A stretch of 64,000 nt of DNA from Arthrinium phaeospermum (Eukaryota > Ascomycota > Sordariomycetes > Amphisphaeriales > Apiosporaceae), in contig QYRS01000006.1 of NCBI GenBank assembly GCA_006503535.1, forward strand, positions 3,596,001 to 3,660,000, in the 5' to 3' direction. Positions within the stretch are counted from its first letter, which is position 1, and each line of letters starts with the position of its first letter. A program made the position numbers and the translations under genes. Below are positions 11,992 through 24,857 of the stretch, piece by piece. Under the pieces are notes generated by a model. It worked only from the letters and a program-made list of their open reading frames with translations. It was not told the DNA's origin and did not search any database.

Positions 11992-12657
11992 TCAGTCGCT
12001 CCAGTCCCACTTGGAGCTCTCGACGAGATCCATCGCCCGCCTCAGCACCTCGCGATCCTTCTGAAACGTCAACTTCTTGAGCGCGGCCTCGCAGTCGAAA
12101 AACGCCGGCGCGAAGTGGACCTCGGGCACCCCCGGCTCGTAGTCCACCCCATCCCCATTCTCCTCACCACCGTCCTCTCCACTACTATCCCCCGGCCGCA
12201 GGACCTCGGCGACGAACCACCAGACCAGCTTGACCCCCTCCCCCTCGCCCTGCCCCAGGTCCCGCACCTCGAGCATGAAGGGCTCGGTGAGGTCCCGGTA
12301 CGTCCGCGCGAAATCCTTGACGTCGGCCGCCTCGAGCACCGACGGCGCCCGCGTCGGCATCGTCACCGGCCGCAGCCGGCAGGCGTAGCCGGACTCCTCG
12401 CGCACCTCGCGCACGGCGGCGGCCTGGCGGGTCTCGCGGCAGTTGCGCCGGCCCTTGGGGAGGAGCCACTGGTCTTGGGCCATGTAGTGCAGGAGGCATA
12501 CCTTCTTTGAACCGGGAGTGGCGGCGGTGGGGTCCGAGTCCGAGTCGGACGACGCCGACGCCGGTGTGGATGCTGATAGGTCGAAGAGGATGGCGCCGCA
12601 CGACTCGACGAACATTTCGGCCGGGTAGACCTTGGTGTCCCACATGTAGGCTGCCAT
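11992..12657 (-). CDS. Nudix hydrolase
   Basis: Single-exon gene for 221 aa, cytosolic or nuclear. The Nudix box matches GX5EX7REUXEEXGU exactly: Gly69, Glu75, then REVREESGY (83-91). These residues form the metal-binding helix that cleaves nucleoside-diphosphate-linked substrates. The preceding WLLPKGR and the N-terminal ESCGAILFDL strand fit the diadenosine/diphosphoinositol polyphosphate hydrolase type more than the MutT type, but substrate cannot be read from sequence. A low-complexity Ser/Asp stretch (31-43) and an acidic Gly/Glu insertion (about 154-168) lie in loops. The ATG at 12657 gives a compact N-terminus; no upstream in-frame start looks better. It lies in the same direction as the methyltransferase, with 1.1 kb between them. 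Confidence 0.9.
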   Translation of the reverse strand: MAAYMWDTKVYPAEMFVESCGAILFDLSASTPASASSDSDSDPTAATPGSKKVCLLHYMAQDQWLLPKGRRNCRETRQAAAVREVREESGYACRLRPVTMPTRAPSVLEAADVKDFARTYRDLTEPFMLEVRDLGQGEGEGVKLVWWFVAEVLRPGDSSGEDGGEENGDGVDYEPGVPEVHFAPAFFDCEAALKKLTFQKDREVLRRAMDLVESSKWDWSD

Positions 12658-15600
12658 GATGCGTGCGTACGTATGTATGTCGCCGTATCTCTATGTAGAT
12701 ATGCGCAGTTGCAGATCGGCCTTGCTGCGCCTAGCCGTCGGTGTAGGTGTAGGTACGTGCGAGAAGTGATTAGGCGGGCAGGTATGGATGGATCACCGGG
12801 ATGCAGAAGCAGCGGCAGCAATGACAAGAAGCATGTGTGTAAGTCCGCTTTTGATTAGGGACAACGGGTGTCAACTCCCAATATATTTTGGCAGATGACC
12901 GGGAGCGACGTACCGCCGCCTGTCTCCTGCGGCTCTTGCCCCCAATCCGTCCTGCTGCAGCTGGTGGTGTTGGTGTTGGGGGCAGACGTTTTGTTCGCCT
13001 GAGAGCCCGACGGAAGGGGAGCCTATAGAAGACCTCGGCTCGGCGGCCAACGGTACTGGGCTTCAACGGGGAACCAACGACGTTGGCGATGAGGATATAA
13101 TTGAAAAAATGGTATCAAACAGAGACAGGACACACCAAGAGGTTAAGCAAACTACAATTTTACCCAGACAAGATGCGCCGCGCCCACGGCTTTTATGTAA
13201 TTTGATCAACGGATGGGGGCAGGCAAGGCAAGGCTCGGGAGGGTCATTTTGGCCAAAAACTTTAAAACTTGCTGGATCTGGATTGCTTCTTCCAGAGAGA
13301 CTACTGGTCCCTTGAGGCTTCACATCCCGTCTTACTTACATGGCTAGTCCGGTATTTTTACGTGGATCAGACAGACAATGGAAAAAAAAACAAGAGTCGG
13401 GGGCTCGAGGCCCGCAATGTGCCAATTTGGCGGCATGCAGTGACTGACAGGCCGCGCCCGTAAAAGTGACGGGCTGCTCCCATTCGCCGCTTCCGGGAAT
13501 GGAATACGCGGGTAGGCAGGGCAGGGCAGGTTTGTTAACAGATCTTAAAGGAAGGGGGAGAGAACGCGCGAGAGAGAGACACAGAAGACCCCCGCGCTCG
13601 CGAATCCTTCCTCTCGGCTTAAGAGACTGCAAGGTCGTTTTCTGTCGGATATGTCAGAATCCCAGGCCGCGGGCATGATGGCATGGGGGGCATCAGGAGG
13701 GGGTGATTCGTCGGTTGGGCGATTGATAAGCCACCCCCGGATGGCAGGGACGAAATGGCCACATGGTCTCATGGTCCCCCAGCGACGAGCCAAGCAGCGT
13801 CGAGGACTCGGTGCAGCGGGCAGCACCGTGGTGGCACAAGGAGGGAGATCGGTCATCTCGGCTGTCTCTGGATCATGATATCTCGTTGCCGTAGGCGGTG
13901 GTCCCCTCATTTTGCAGAATGCAGAATGCGCGAGGCTGCAAACAAACAAACTGCAACGGAAGACCGGGGGGCGGATGTGAGCGCGGAGTGGGAGTCGCAT
14001 CAGTAGCAGCTGTCGGAATGGGATAGCATGGGAATGGGAATGGGGACGGGGTCGGGGTCGCATCAGATCCATGTGCGCTGCTTGCTGCTTGCTGACCAAC
14101 CTCTCCTCCGGGAACCAACCAACAGAAACCGACTTGGTTCGGGTTACATCCTGCCCAGACTACATGTCCACGGAAAATAGGCGTGGAGTAAGTAGCTGTG
14201 CCGTAGAAGCAGTAGTAGATTGCGAATCGGGGCCCGGGCGATCGTCGTCAGAAAGAAAAAAAAGGAATGACCCAGAACGACCCCGTTCGGCTGCAGCAGA
14301 ATCTCGCTACCGCACGATCTCGTCTACATAAATGTACTCACAGACTCCTCAACTACAACACTACCTACATAAAGGAAGGGTGCAATCTATGTAATCTGCT
14401 GCCCAGGCTTAGTCAGAACATTGTCCCGTCAGATCATGCACATGGGCGAATGCAGTAACACGACCATTTACCCCGGATAGTAAGCACAGTAGCAAGTGAG
14501 CAACAGCAGTGTGGCCGTTGGGGCTTACATCAATGTAATCGAGAGTCTCGTGTGCACAGAAAGGCGGCTCCTGTATATTATTTTATCCAAAGAAGCAGCC
14601 GTTCTCCCCAAATTGCTTCTTCGCCCCAGATCGTCCGACCCACAGGAACCGGTATGCACGTGAATCAATCTATTCATTCAATAGTTCAGGGCTAGCTGGT
14701 GAAGCCCCTGGAAGTACCGGCAAGGGAAGTGAGGCTCGTATGTACAAGTAAAATGACGGTGAGGAGGCGAAGCGCGGTTGTGTGTGTGCATATCTCAGTT
14801 CGGATAACCAAGGTGAGAGGGAGCGGATAAATGAGGATATACGATGCTTCGAGGTTGGGGGGTGCACTCTTTGGCTCCCCCAGGGCGAACGAAACCCGCT
14901 TGACGGCTAGCCCCTCACCTAACAGCACCAATGGAATCCGACTAACGCGACACTGGATTAATAATATGGATCTACAACATCGACATGGAGAGAGGACTTG
15001 ATGCTTGAGGAATGCAGAGAGATGCGAACGGTGAACATCCTCTAGCTCTTCAACGGCGACAATAACCGCCGGCGGTGCCCAACCTAGTGCCTAGGGTCCG
15101 ACAATTGCAGGGCCCCTCTTTTGGGCGCGCTTTGCTGGGTAAATCCCAACGACAGTGGGATGGCGGGGTCCTCCGGTCGGGGTAAGGAGAAGATGGGGAG
15201 CGACATCTCTCAAAAATGAGGGGTGATAACGATATCACATTTCATTCCATCGTCATGATTGCGGTTGAATGCATCCCCCTCTCTCTTCTACCTCTTGGCC
15301 ATCGCCCTCTTCGCGTTTCACCTGCTTGGGCAAGTAAGTTGGCAGGTAGGCTCTCAGCGGGCAGCTATATGTGGTCCACCAGCAGCAGCAGAGACAGGAA
15401 AGTGTGAGGCCCATGATTGAGAGAGAGAGGGTGTAGGTACAGTAGGACATGTGAAAGTGGATTACTACACACACCACACCGTTGGAGAGAGTGTCTCTGG
15501 GCGGCAGACTGCCCATCCGTCATCTTGTCTTGGACCGTGAATCCATGGTGGTCAAGTGACAGCGCCTCTGCCGGAGCGTGATCACGGAACGTGTGGTGGT

Positions 15601-16383
15601 GGGTGTTGGAGCGAGACAAGCACAAGTAGCAATGATAAGACAAAAAATAGCATAGCCGCCGTCTCCGTCACTTGATCACAGTCGAGACCTCAAGTGTGAG
15701 CACTCGTATATAGTAGTAAATGACCGGACCTGGTGGTTGCAGAGTCGCAACGGCTTCGCAGCCAGCGCCATTGGGGGTGGGGTCGCTTCACCCACCAGTT
15801 CGAGGAGGCTCCAAGTCATGCGGGACATCCAGCTGCATCCCATCCCTCTAACCAGTTCTACTCTAACAGAGACGCGAGCGAGAGCCAATGTAGAAGAGAG
15901 AGCACGGTACCGGTTGTTAGCATGGCGACATAGGAGGCGGGGTGGCGTCGGGCCAAGCCTCAACGACGACGTTCGCCATCTTCGTCGACTCTGCCAACTG
16001 ACGGGAAACAAGGGAGGGGACATGCAACACCCATTTCTACGGTTCCCACGCAACGCACGAGCTGCCCATTCCAGCACTGCTCACAGTAGTGCTTTGAGAC
16101 CTGCCTCTTTCCCCGGAGCAACATCGCATCATCGGGTCAGCGGTCAGCAGGGGGGCTTGAAGTCAATCCAAGTGGCTTGCGCGGCGGATTCCCTACCTGC
16201 CTGCCTACTCTCCCGGATAGCGAAGACGTAGGCGCGTCGGTGGATATCTAGTCAAACTAGGCACAAATCCAATGGCCAGCCGCAATCAATGGCGACAGAT
16301 AGGCGAAGATGGCGACGGATGACGACGACGCCACAGCCCAAGATGCTGCCTACGTAGATCAGAGAAACTCCCAGGCCGCGACT

Positions 16384-16436
16384 CTGGCACTGGCTCTGGC
16401 TCTCTGGCGCTGGCTCTGGCTCTGGCTCTGGCTCGG
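16384..16436. repeat. TGGCTC hexanucleotide microsatellite
   Basis: Imperfect tandem copies of TGGCTC with a few interruptions (CTCTGGCGC). It lies inside the gene-poor region, with no coding context. Confidence 0.8.
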
Positions 16437-19400
16437 GGCCCCGGAGCGACTCCCACGACAGTGGCAGGCGTGGCAGGACGAACGAAAGTCAACTTTATTA
16501 ACGCATATCACTACCTACTCTTCTACCGTAATAACATGGTGGCTGCTCTACGATCAATGCAGTCCCTAGGGGGTAGGCGGATTGGATTTGCCAGAACGGA
16601 TGGTGGCGTTCCCTGTTCCCCGGGTGGGAGAAGAGGAGGCTTGAGCCATGGCGGTGGGGATCCGATCCCCATCCCCAGAAGTCGCCGGGCAACTCCTGCC
16701 TGCCTGCCGGTTCGAGGGTAGTGAGGGAATTGGCGGTAAGAAGCACGGTCAGGATGGCGGATTGACACCAGCAAAAGAGGAGCAATGGAGGAGAGAGGGT
16801 CGGGTCAATTGCGATGCCGGGATTTCCTGTCCAGAGGCCCGGGCGAATACTAGCATCAATGGAGGGATCATGGTTAACAGTATGGTCTACAATCATAGGG
16901 ACTGGTTAGGTAGCACAAATGGTACAGGCAATTGATGACGCCGCCCGGCAATTGGGCTCCCGCAGAGAGTCCCAATCCCGACAGGTGGCCCTCCTCAGAT
17001 AGATTGAATTGACTCATCTCTTTTTTGCATGATCACCTTTTCGGAATCCATTGGTGACACAAGAGTTGGGTATGCATTGCATTGTACCTACTTTCCAGGC
17101 CTTATACCCGCGGCTGCACGCCCTATACTGGACACCATGTATATATATAGCATTATCGATAAACTAGGTGTTAGCTGGAAGGTGGGTTGCGGAAAGTCTG
17201 AAACGTGCAGGCATCTTTTTGACGGCACTTGGAGCTGGCCGATCATCAGCGACAATGTTACCCATCAATGCCCATTCAACCCCATTGATTGCGATAGCTA
17301 CCCGCCCCAAGCCGGCCCCGAAATCAATTGAAACGGCAAGATGCGACGAACGAGCGCGACGAACGAGCATTACGACAAGCGCGCCATCCTGCCTTTTCCA
17401 TTGTGTATGTCAGTCTCCAATTCCGTCCATCACCAGCCAAGGCATGCAAACATGTTGTTGATTTCTATTCTAGTGTATGGAGCATGGTAGCGTCGCAGTG
17501 GTAGCGAAAACAAGCAAAAGAAGAGGCTAAGAATAATACCAACGACGTCCTGTGAGCCATCCAATCCAGCCATCCATCCACGGCCGATAATGCCACACCC
17601 TCCCTCCCTGCACCCACTGCCGTTGGCTTGTGATTGATACAGATGACGCCCGGATCCCAGGCTACTTCCTGGAAGTATTTGTGGGTGCCCGGCCTTTGTA
17701 CAGTACAAATCGGCCGACGGGGAGGACTTCTGGAGATCAAATTGGGCTGCCCCTAAGCCGCTTCAGGGCAAATCTGCTCCTGGGGCAGATCGCGCAGGTA
17801 GCGGTCGAATCAACGGCCGCGCAACGGGGATAGGCCTGCGTCTTGCCATGCGCTTCTTTGCCCGTTCCCGTCCTCTTGTCCCTGGCCAGAAGCCCTGTCC
17901 CAGATTCCCCCATTACCCAATGGCTGAGCTACAGTAAACTTGATTGACCCCTCGGCGATACTGTTGACTTGTTTCTTCGTCCGCCTTCCATCTTGCCTCT
18001 ATCTCAACTTACACGTCGAAACTGGCACCACCTGGGGGCATCGTATGACTCACTGGCGCTTCTGGGCTTCCTTCGATCCCGACTAGCCCCGGCTGCAGGA
18101 CCCTGAAAATTGAACTGAACCCCCTTCGGCCCAACAGCGGCAGCAATCTGGGAACTGACCCGATGAGCGGATCTCGTTCAGGAGATGCGAAACGCAGCAA
18201 AAGCTACCTCTCCGTCTATGTCCGGCCAGACTCGCGCGAGGCAATTGAGTTGGTAGTTAGCTCACCAAGTCACAGAAGTGAGGCCACTCTCCCCAAGCCT
18301 CCCTCTCGGCCAATTGCCCCCGCTGATTGGCCAATTGGCACTCTATTCTGCCGAGTCGGGTCGGTTCAATTCGCCTCTTGTCCGCGATCGTGGGATGGAA
18401 ATCTCCTCATCATCATATCATCCCATTCTCAATCGGCTTTTTTCTGCTCTGGCTTCTCGGCCTTTTTCTTTCTTGTCTTGCCATTGCTTCCTGCCATTGA
18501 TGAGGAAACCCACTGCGCAGAGACTGGCGGTGCATTGAGGCCCCTCTCTAAATTCTCGTACCTGAATGACTGACTCTCATATCCCCAACGTCTTCGTGTT
18601 CTGTGTACCACTTGGGACCAAGTACATTGCGTTAGGCTAGGTAGGTAGGCTTCCTAGCTGTCCCGACGACGAGCTAATGTACTGTATCGAGTCAATTCGT
18701 TGAGTGCTCGCTTACAAGCAAGGAAAACACGCGTTGTTCTTCGCCAATTGACTTCTCTCTCGCGCCTTAGGGTATTTCTAGCAAAACAGGCACCGACCCA
18801 ATGGTGCGATATCCTCGGAATCGCATGCCATGGCCACAGACTGTAGATCAACAACCGTAGATCAGTCGTCGCGGAGCCCGACGCGGCACGGTATGTATGG
18901 GAGATGATGAGATTGGAAACAGGGCTTCAATGTTGATGTGCAATGCGTGCCAACGCAGGTTGGCAGGTTACGTAGATGCAACGAGAAAACACTGGATATC
19001 GACGCCTCGACCAGTGAGTATGGTATGAGCGCACAGCCCAACAACATGTTCGTTTCGCCCGCCCGTACTCGTTTCGCCCATGCGTTGTCAAATTTCTGTC
19101 CTGTATCATATTGCTCGGTCGTAGGTATCTGTTGTCCCTCAGTAATTGGGCGCACGCGAGTCCTATATGATTGAGGTCCATCCCAATTGCTCTCGGGTAC
19201 AGTCCTATGAGATGACAGCCGCATGACGCAGCACCAGAAAGCAATTGACACGACAGCTGCACAATGGCAGCCCCCCCCCAGTGTTTTTTCTTATTTGGCT
19301 GGGCCCCAGCCCAATCCCATCTACGTTGATCCAGTCGTAGAACAAAGCCAAGCTTCTGTTGCATTTCGCCCCCTTTTTGGGGTGGCTTGGGTGTTGTTGC

Positions 19401-21082
19401 TTACTTACCGTTCCCCCTTGGTATCGGCCGTGGTCGTCGTTGTTAACGGCGATACGGCGGTAACGTCCGAGAGTCCTTAGATAGCCTCAAACTCAATCGG
19501 CAGGTTTAGGCTGGCCTGCCACTCATTCTTCAAACTGATCAATTGTTCAATGGAATCGCCTGTGTGAATGAGTACATTGCAAGCTGTACCTTTCTATTCA
19601 GGCTACAATTGACCGAGTGTCTGCCTGCTGACTTGTCACATTGCCAGCTTGCTGCTGCCTCCAGTCGTCGTAATTGTCTTTGCCTGGCGGGAGTTTTGGC
19701 TCAGTTCTGTGAATATGCAAGTCATAAGTCCCTGAACGTGTTCACCCAGGCCGGGGCAAACCGCACCCACCTGCGGTTCTCGAACGTGCATTCGTCATTG
19801 TCACTTTTTCACGAGACAAGGTCCGGAGTGGGAAAGTGAAAGTATGTGTGTGACTTGACTACTCTGAACACCAAGCACGGGCAGATTGGGCCAATTCGCC
19901 GTCTTGATTGGCGCCATGCCATGCTTCAGGCCGGCCTACAGCTACTTTACAGGCAAGACCAGACACAGGCACGCACACAAGGTTGGGTGTGACAGAGTAT
20001 TGGGCGTCAATTCCTCAGTGCTGGACTTCAATGGATTGATGTTGTTGATAGATGCACACAATTGCAGGTGTGTATGGATGTATGGATGGATGTACTTGGT
20101 TTTCCCATGCTAACATACACACGCTACCAACCCACTTTCACATCGTAACCCACAGATGATCCACGCGAGGAAGTCTACGGCAAGGCGGGGGTGTGCAGGT
20201 GTAGGCAGCACAAAGTGTGTGCGTGTTTGTGAGGGAAAGGTGCGCATCACACGCCTACGGTTTCTGAGACAGACCCCCCTCCAAGCCTCTCTCTCGTTTG
20301 GCCCAATTCCGGATTTGGTGCTCTTTGCCAATTGATCCAATGATCACGACACCCAGGATATCTACCCGCGTCGGCTTGTTATTGTTGTTGTTATCTTCTC
20401 GTGTGAGGCATTGGGGACGGTGATTGATCATCCTCCATCCCCAAGTCTGGACCACCAACAGCCCAGCCCAATTCCAGCACGGCATTGGTTCGTTGTCGTC
20501 ACAAGCCAGCCCTGCCTACTGCCTACTGCCTGCTCTGCTGACTGCACTGCAAGCGGCGAAACATAACAAAACAGAAGAGCATGGAATGCGGTTTGTTCGC
20601 TGCCCTCCCCCCTCCTTTGTTCAATGGCAGTGCACGCACGCACGCACTTGTGTCGCTCCGGCTCCGTCTCACTCTGTCACTATCGCATTCCAGTCGGCGA
20701 TAACCCGCAAAGCTGGTGCATGAAACGAGAGAGTTATTAGAGTGAGTGAGAAGGAAGGAGGGAGGGGCGTGCACGCAGCTTTTGGGACGCTGATGGGCGC
20801 TTCGGATTGGCCTCCGTGGTTGGCTGAGAGCCAAGTGTAGCGGGCGCCACGAGGACGCAACAAAGTATCGCTGCACCCAAAGTACCTCGCGATACTTTGT
20901 GTGCATTGCATTTTTACAGTTTGCCTGTGGCAGCACAGCATGACTTTATCCCACTCTGCTCTCCCTCCCAGCATCCCAATTAAGCCAGAGAGGGCTGCCA
21001 AGGCCCCCCCATGGGCTCAAGAGCAGATCCCTGCGCCCACCTACACACTCGGCCGCGTCTGCCCTGCCTTATGATCTGGGTG

Positions 21083-21110
21083 TGACTGACTGACTGACTG
21101 GACTGGACTG
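21083..21110. repeat. TGAC / TGGAC short tandem repeat
   Basis: Four perfect TGAC units are followed by GGACT-type units. This is a simple microsatellite inside the gene-poor region. Confidence 0.8.
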
Positions 21111-22195
21111 TCTGGATGACTGACTAACACGAACTACCTCGTCTTTCTTGCCCTACCTAACCTGGCTCTGGGTGGGTAATCTCAGATAATCGCAGTAGGC
21201 AGGTAGACAGAAAGCGCCCCTCCAGTACTGAGATAGCTGGGTACGGTACTTTTGATGGTTTGGCGGTGTTAGAGAGGGATTGTGGGAGGGTGAGGGTGAC
21301 TCCTCGACGACACACACCACTACCACAGCATGCACACACAACTCCATCAATACGTCGCCCATGATTCCGACAAGTTGAGTGTGATAGTGTGTACCTGCCC
21401 AAGTATGGGGTAATGCTCGGTCTTGATAGTTCTTGACCACCTTCAGCTTTCCTGATTGCTTCGGGCTGCCTCGTCTCTTGCTCTCTCTCTCCCAGATGAC
21501 CGCCTGCTCCTCCTCATTGGTTCCCCCCTTCTTGCCTTCTCTTTTCCCTTCCCGCTCTCTCTTCTGGTGACTTACATTTGTTCAGTTTGTTCGGGGATCT
21601 ATCTATTTGTCTGCCTGTGTGCCTGTCCTCAGTCAGTCTGCCTACGGTTTATTAGAACGAGACGTCGTCCTCTGATATCCACACTGCTGTTCCGTTTTCT
21701 CCTCTCTTTTCGACTTCTACCTCTCCCGCCTCTCCACCTCCCACACTTTAGTAGGCCCTCGTCTGCTCAGCTGCCGCGATCGCCCAATCAAGAAGACAGC
21801 GCCTGCTGACCTGGGACAAGTGATACCGACGCAGACCTTGCTTTCTACGGTCAATTGCTTCGTCATTTGACTTGACCTGACCTGGACGGGCCATTTCTCG
21901 TGTGGCTTTCTCTCCCCCATAACCAACCTCCTGCTATACTTTTAATAGATAGCATCCAAGTCATCCATTCTCCTTGTTGCTATTTACTCTGCGCCGGGTT
22001 GCCCAATTGAGCGATCGATCGGCAAACCACTTACACGTCGTCTTACACGCACATACCCCAAAAGCCCAATCCCACCCCGCACTAAGCGCTACTGGCGTTA
22101 TCGACCAAGGCCCTACCGCCTAATCCCCCATCCCCCAGTGCCTCAGTGCCTCAGTGCCTACAGCGCGCGCCCCAGAATACTTGAGAGCGTCTTAC

Positions 22196-22241
22196 TGGCA
22201 CCAGCACCAACACCAGCACCAGCACCAGCGCCAGCGCCAGA
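22196..22241. repeat. CACCAG / CGCCAG hexanucleotide repeat
   Basis: About seven tandem CACCAG-type units, the last ones with CGCCAG. It lies in the CT/CA-rich stretch before the SWIRM gene; any coding role is unsupported. Confidence 0.8.
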
Positions 22242-22901
22242 CACACCACCCGACACCTGCAACCTGGGCCAACGACAACAATCGGCATTGACGCATTGGG
22301 CATAATAATCAAAAGCAATTCCATTAAGCTGAAGCCCCCCAGCCCAGCTACTCTTCCTACCCAAAGGCCTGAACATAAGTACATGCATACTCCAGTATAG
22401 CGTTGGTGTGTGTGTGCTGTATGCCTTGGCGACATATCCGTACCTTACTTTTGATCTCTTGCGCTTTCTTTTGCTCAGCTGTTCGCCCGAAGCAGCAGAC
22501 CAGAGCGAGCGACGCCAGTTGGTTCGGTCACAGCACTGCCCGGGGCGGGTTTCAATTAGACAAACAATCCAGCGAGAGACAGACACAACCGCATATCCTC
22601 AGCATCGAATTGGCATCTTCTCGCAACTAACTGGCCACCAACCATTCCCTAATACTTTAAGGCTCTGGTGGATTTCCAACCTGCGCATCGACGCAGTTGT
22701 TTGCTGCTTTCATCTTTCTTCCAGCAGCATTCCTGGGGCTCTGTTCGCTCTACCAACTCTCGCCTAACACTGGTTTGCCCGTTGCCCGTTGCGGTCGCAT
22801 TTGGAAGTTTCCCCAATCCACACCCCCCGACAGAAGAAACATAACAACACACTGGCAGAGCGTATAAGTTGTCGCCTGTCATCCGCCGCCCTTCCCCGTT
22901 C

Positions 22902-22933
22902 GAATTGGAACTGAATTGGAATCGGAATTGGAA
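22902..22933. promoter_or_regulatory. Three phased GAATTGGAA copies
   Basis: The nonamer GAATTGGAA occurs at 22902, 22913 and 22925, that is, spaced 11 and 12 bp, about one helical turn. It lies 560-590 bp before the SWIRM gene start. The pattern suggests a multimeric protein-binding site, but the binding factor is unknown and a short tandem duplication would look the same. Confidence 0.4.
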
Positions 22934-23487
22934 GCCCAAAGCCGCCAGGCCATTATTTCGAATTTTACCTGAGCAATTGGCCCAACACCGCCACTCTTAG
23001 CTTTCTGGCTACGGAACCAAATAGAAGAAGACGACGAACGCCCAAAAAAAGGCCGAGGATTCCGCCTTCTTTTTCAATTGAGGATCAATCGCTGTGTGAC
23101 TCAATTGACCGATTTGTCAATTGACTCAATCCGCGGCGTCTGCCTGGCAGTTCGCCACCTTTCCAGCCAAGAGTCACTCACTGACTGCCTGCCTGCACTT
23201 AAGAAGACCTGCAGACCTACCACCTACAGACCTACATATACTCGCACCCCCCTCCTCCACCCGCAAAACCACTTATACTTCCCAAGGTTACAGCAGCGCA
23301 GCACGGCCTCTGTACTTTGCCTGTCTCACCCTTTCCGATTGTCCCTTCTCCACCCCCAAGTACCCCCATCCACAAGGTACTTGACCGTCAAAGGGGTCCA
23401 TCATCCACTTTCTCGTCGTTCCTCACCCCATCCATCTACCACTACCGCTATTAGGAGGTTCCGGGTAGCAGAGCAGCAAGGTATTAG

Positions 23488-24857
23488 ATGGCTGACAAAC
23501 CGTCGCCCTCGACTACAACAAGACGCCCTTCCACCACGTTCGATGGTTATAACCTGAACTCAATGGCTTCTGCTTCTTCGCAATTCCCTTCTTCTTTGCC
23601 ATTTGCATCCACATCCAATAGCAACTACAACAACTACAACAACAACAACAACAAGTCACACCCCATGTCGGCCATGGCTACCACCACGCCTACGTCGCAG
23701 AACAAGGAGCCCAAGAAGCCCTTCGACATCAGCAACCTCATGTCGCCGCCCGAGCTGCCTCCCTATGAGAACTTCGCCCAGTCCACCATGGCCAAGTCTA
23801 CCAACCATGTCACCTCCGACGTGCGCAAAGTCCCCGGGCCCAATGCGCCCATCTCGCCGCCCATCTCCCCCGAGACTCGCATGCATGACAACGCCTTCAG
23901 CCCTTCGGTGTCGCCCAAGACGACGACCACTCCCTGCAAAGACCCCATCCTGTACCCGACCCATGATCTGATCAACTCGCCGCCGCAGCGACCTCTCTTT
24001 GCTCCCGACGACTCGGTGGCCGCCCAACGCATCGTCGACGAGCATGTGCATGCGCGCTCCCACGCCCTGTTCCGGCAGGCGTCGCCGCCCCAGCGCGAGG
24101 ACTACGAGCTGGCGCTGTTCTTCAAGTCGCAGGTGATGAAGAAGTTCATGGAGAACCCCCGGGGCTGGCTGCAGCGAGAGCGTGCACAGCTGCTCGAGGA
24201 CAGAAGAGCCGGGGCCAGACACAACCAGTTCCGCTTACACCCCATCCTGGCGGCCAAGCCCCAGCCCATCCGGCAACACATCCAGCGCGTCGTCAAGCCG
24301 GCTGCCCCCAAGCCCGCCAAGGCACCCCAGCACCAACAGCATCACCAGGCAGCAACAACCACTGCTACGGCTACTGCTCCTCCTCGCCCCATCCGGTCCA
24401 ACCCGCCTCCTATCCGGGCGGTCCCAGCTCCGCGGGCCAAGAGCCCGACCCTGAGGCGGCGTCCCGGCGGATCGTGGCGCCCAACCGCGAGGACAAGGAC
24501 TTCCTCTCGCTGCCGGACATCTGCCCGCCCCTGAGCACCCTGCCGCCCAAGTCCAACAGCATGAAGGTGGACTGGAAGGGCGCGCCCATTGATCTGAGCG
24601 CCGACCCCCACCGCGACCTCCTGCACCCGGACGAGCTCGCCCTGGCCGCCAACCTGCGTCTGGACTGTGCGACGTACCTGACGAGCAAGCGCCGCATGTT
24701 TATGAAGCGCCTCGACTGCCTCCGCATCGGCAAGGAGTTCCGCAAGACGGACGCCCAGCAGGCCTGCAAGATCGACGTCAACAAGGCCTCCAAGCTGTGG
24801 ACCGCCTTTGACAAGGTCGGCTGGCTCGAGAAGCACCACGTCGCCTCGTACGTGTAA
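23488..24857 (+). CDS. SWIRM-domain protein (Fun19/Laf-like), frame break inside
   Basis: Chromatin-associated type protein of about 455 aa in two frames. Frame 1 runs from the ATG at 23488: Ser/Thr/Asn-rich N-terminus, several SPP motifs (PPISPETR, SPSVSPK), then ALFFKSQVMKKFMENPRGWL, a conserved block of this family. Frame 3 takes over before about 24465 and runs to the stop at 24857. It encodes IVAPNREDKDF and a full SWIRM helical domain (HPDELALAANLRLDCATYL to KLWTAFDKVGWLEKHHV), the histone- or DNA-contacting module. The two frames differ by a net minus 1 or plus 2 in a low-complexity Pro/Ala/Gln region, about 24330-24465. No consensus intron there has the needed length, so a one-base error or a real frameshift is likelier. 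Known relatives (yeast Fun19, fission yeast Laf1/2) associate with histone deacetylase or stress functions; the role here is inferred only from that. Confidence 0.82.

Larger units (their letters stand above)
12658..23487. other. 10.8 kb gene-poor region, probable regulatory or long 5'-UTR DNA
   Basis: No convincing protein gene on either strand; open frames are short, overlapping and low-complexity. It contains several microsatellites, long CT-rich tracts near 21.4-23.4 kb and many CAATTG palindromes (20 counted between 16806 and 23123). It ends at the SWIRM gene. In filamentous fungi such long spaces often precede developmental or nutrient regulators with long spliced 5' leaders or uORFs, so part of it is probably transcribed. 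That is inference; I see no defined promoter. Confidence 0.6.

Noticed and set aside
21083..21110. Tandem TGAC units considered as a CRISPR-like or binding-site array
   Set aside because: Units are too short and contiguous, with no spacers. This is a simple microsatellite.
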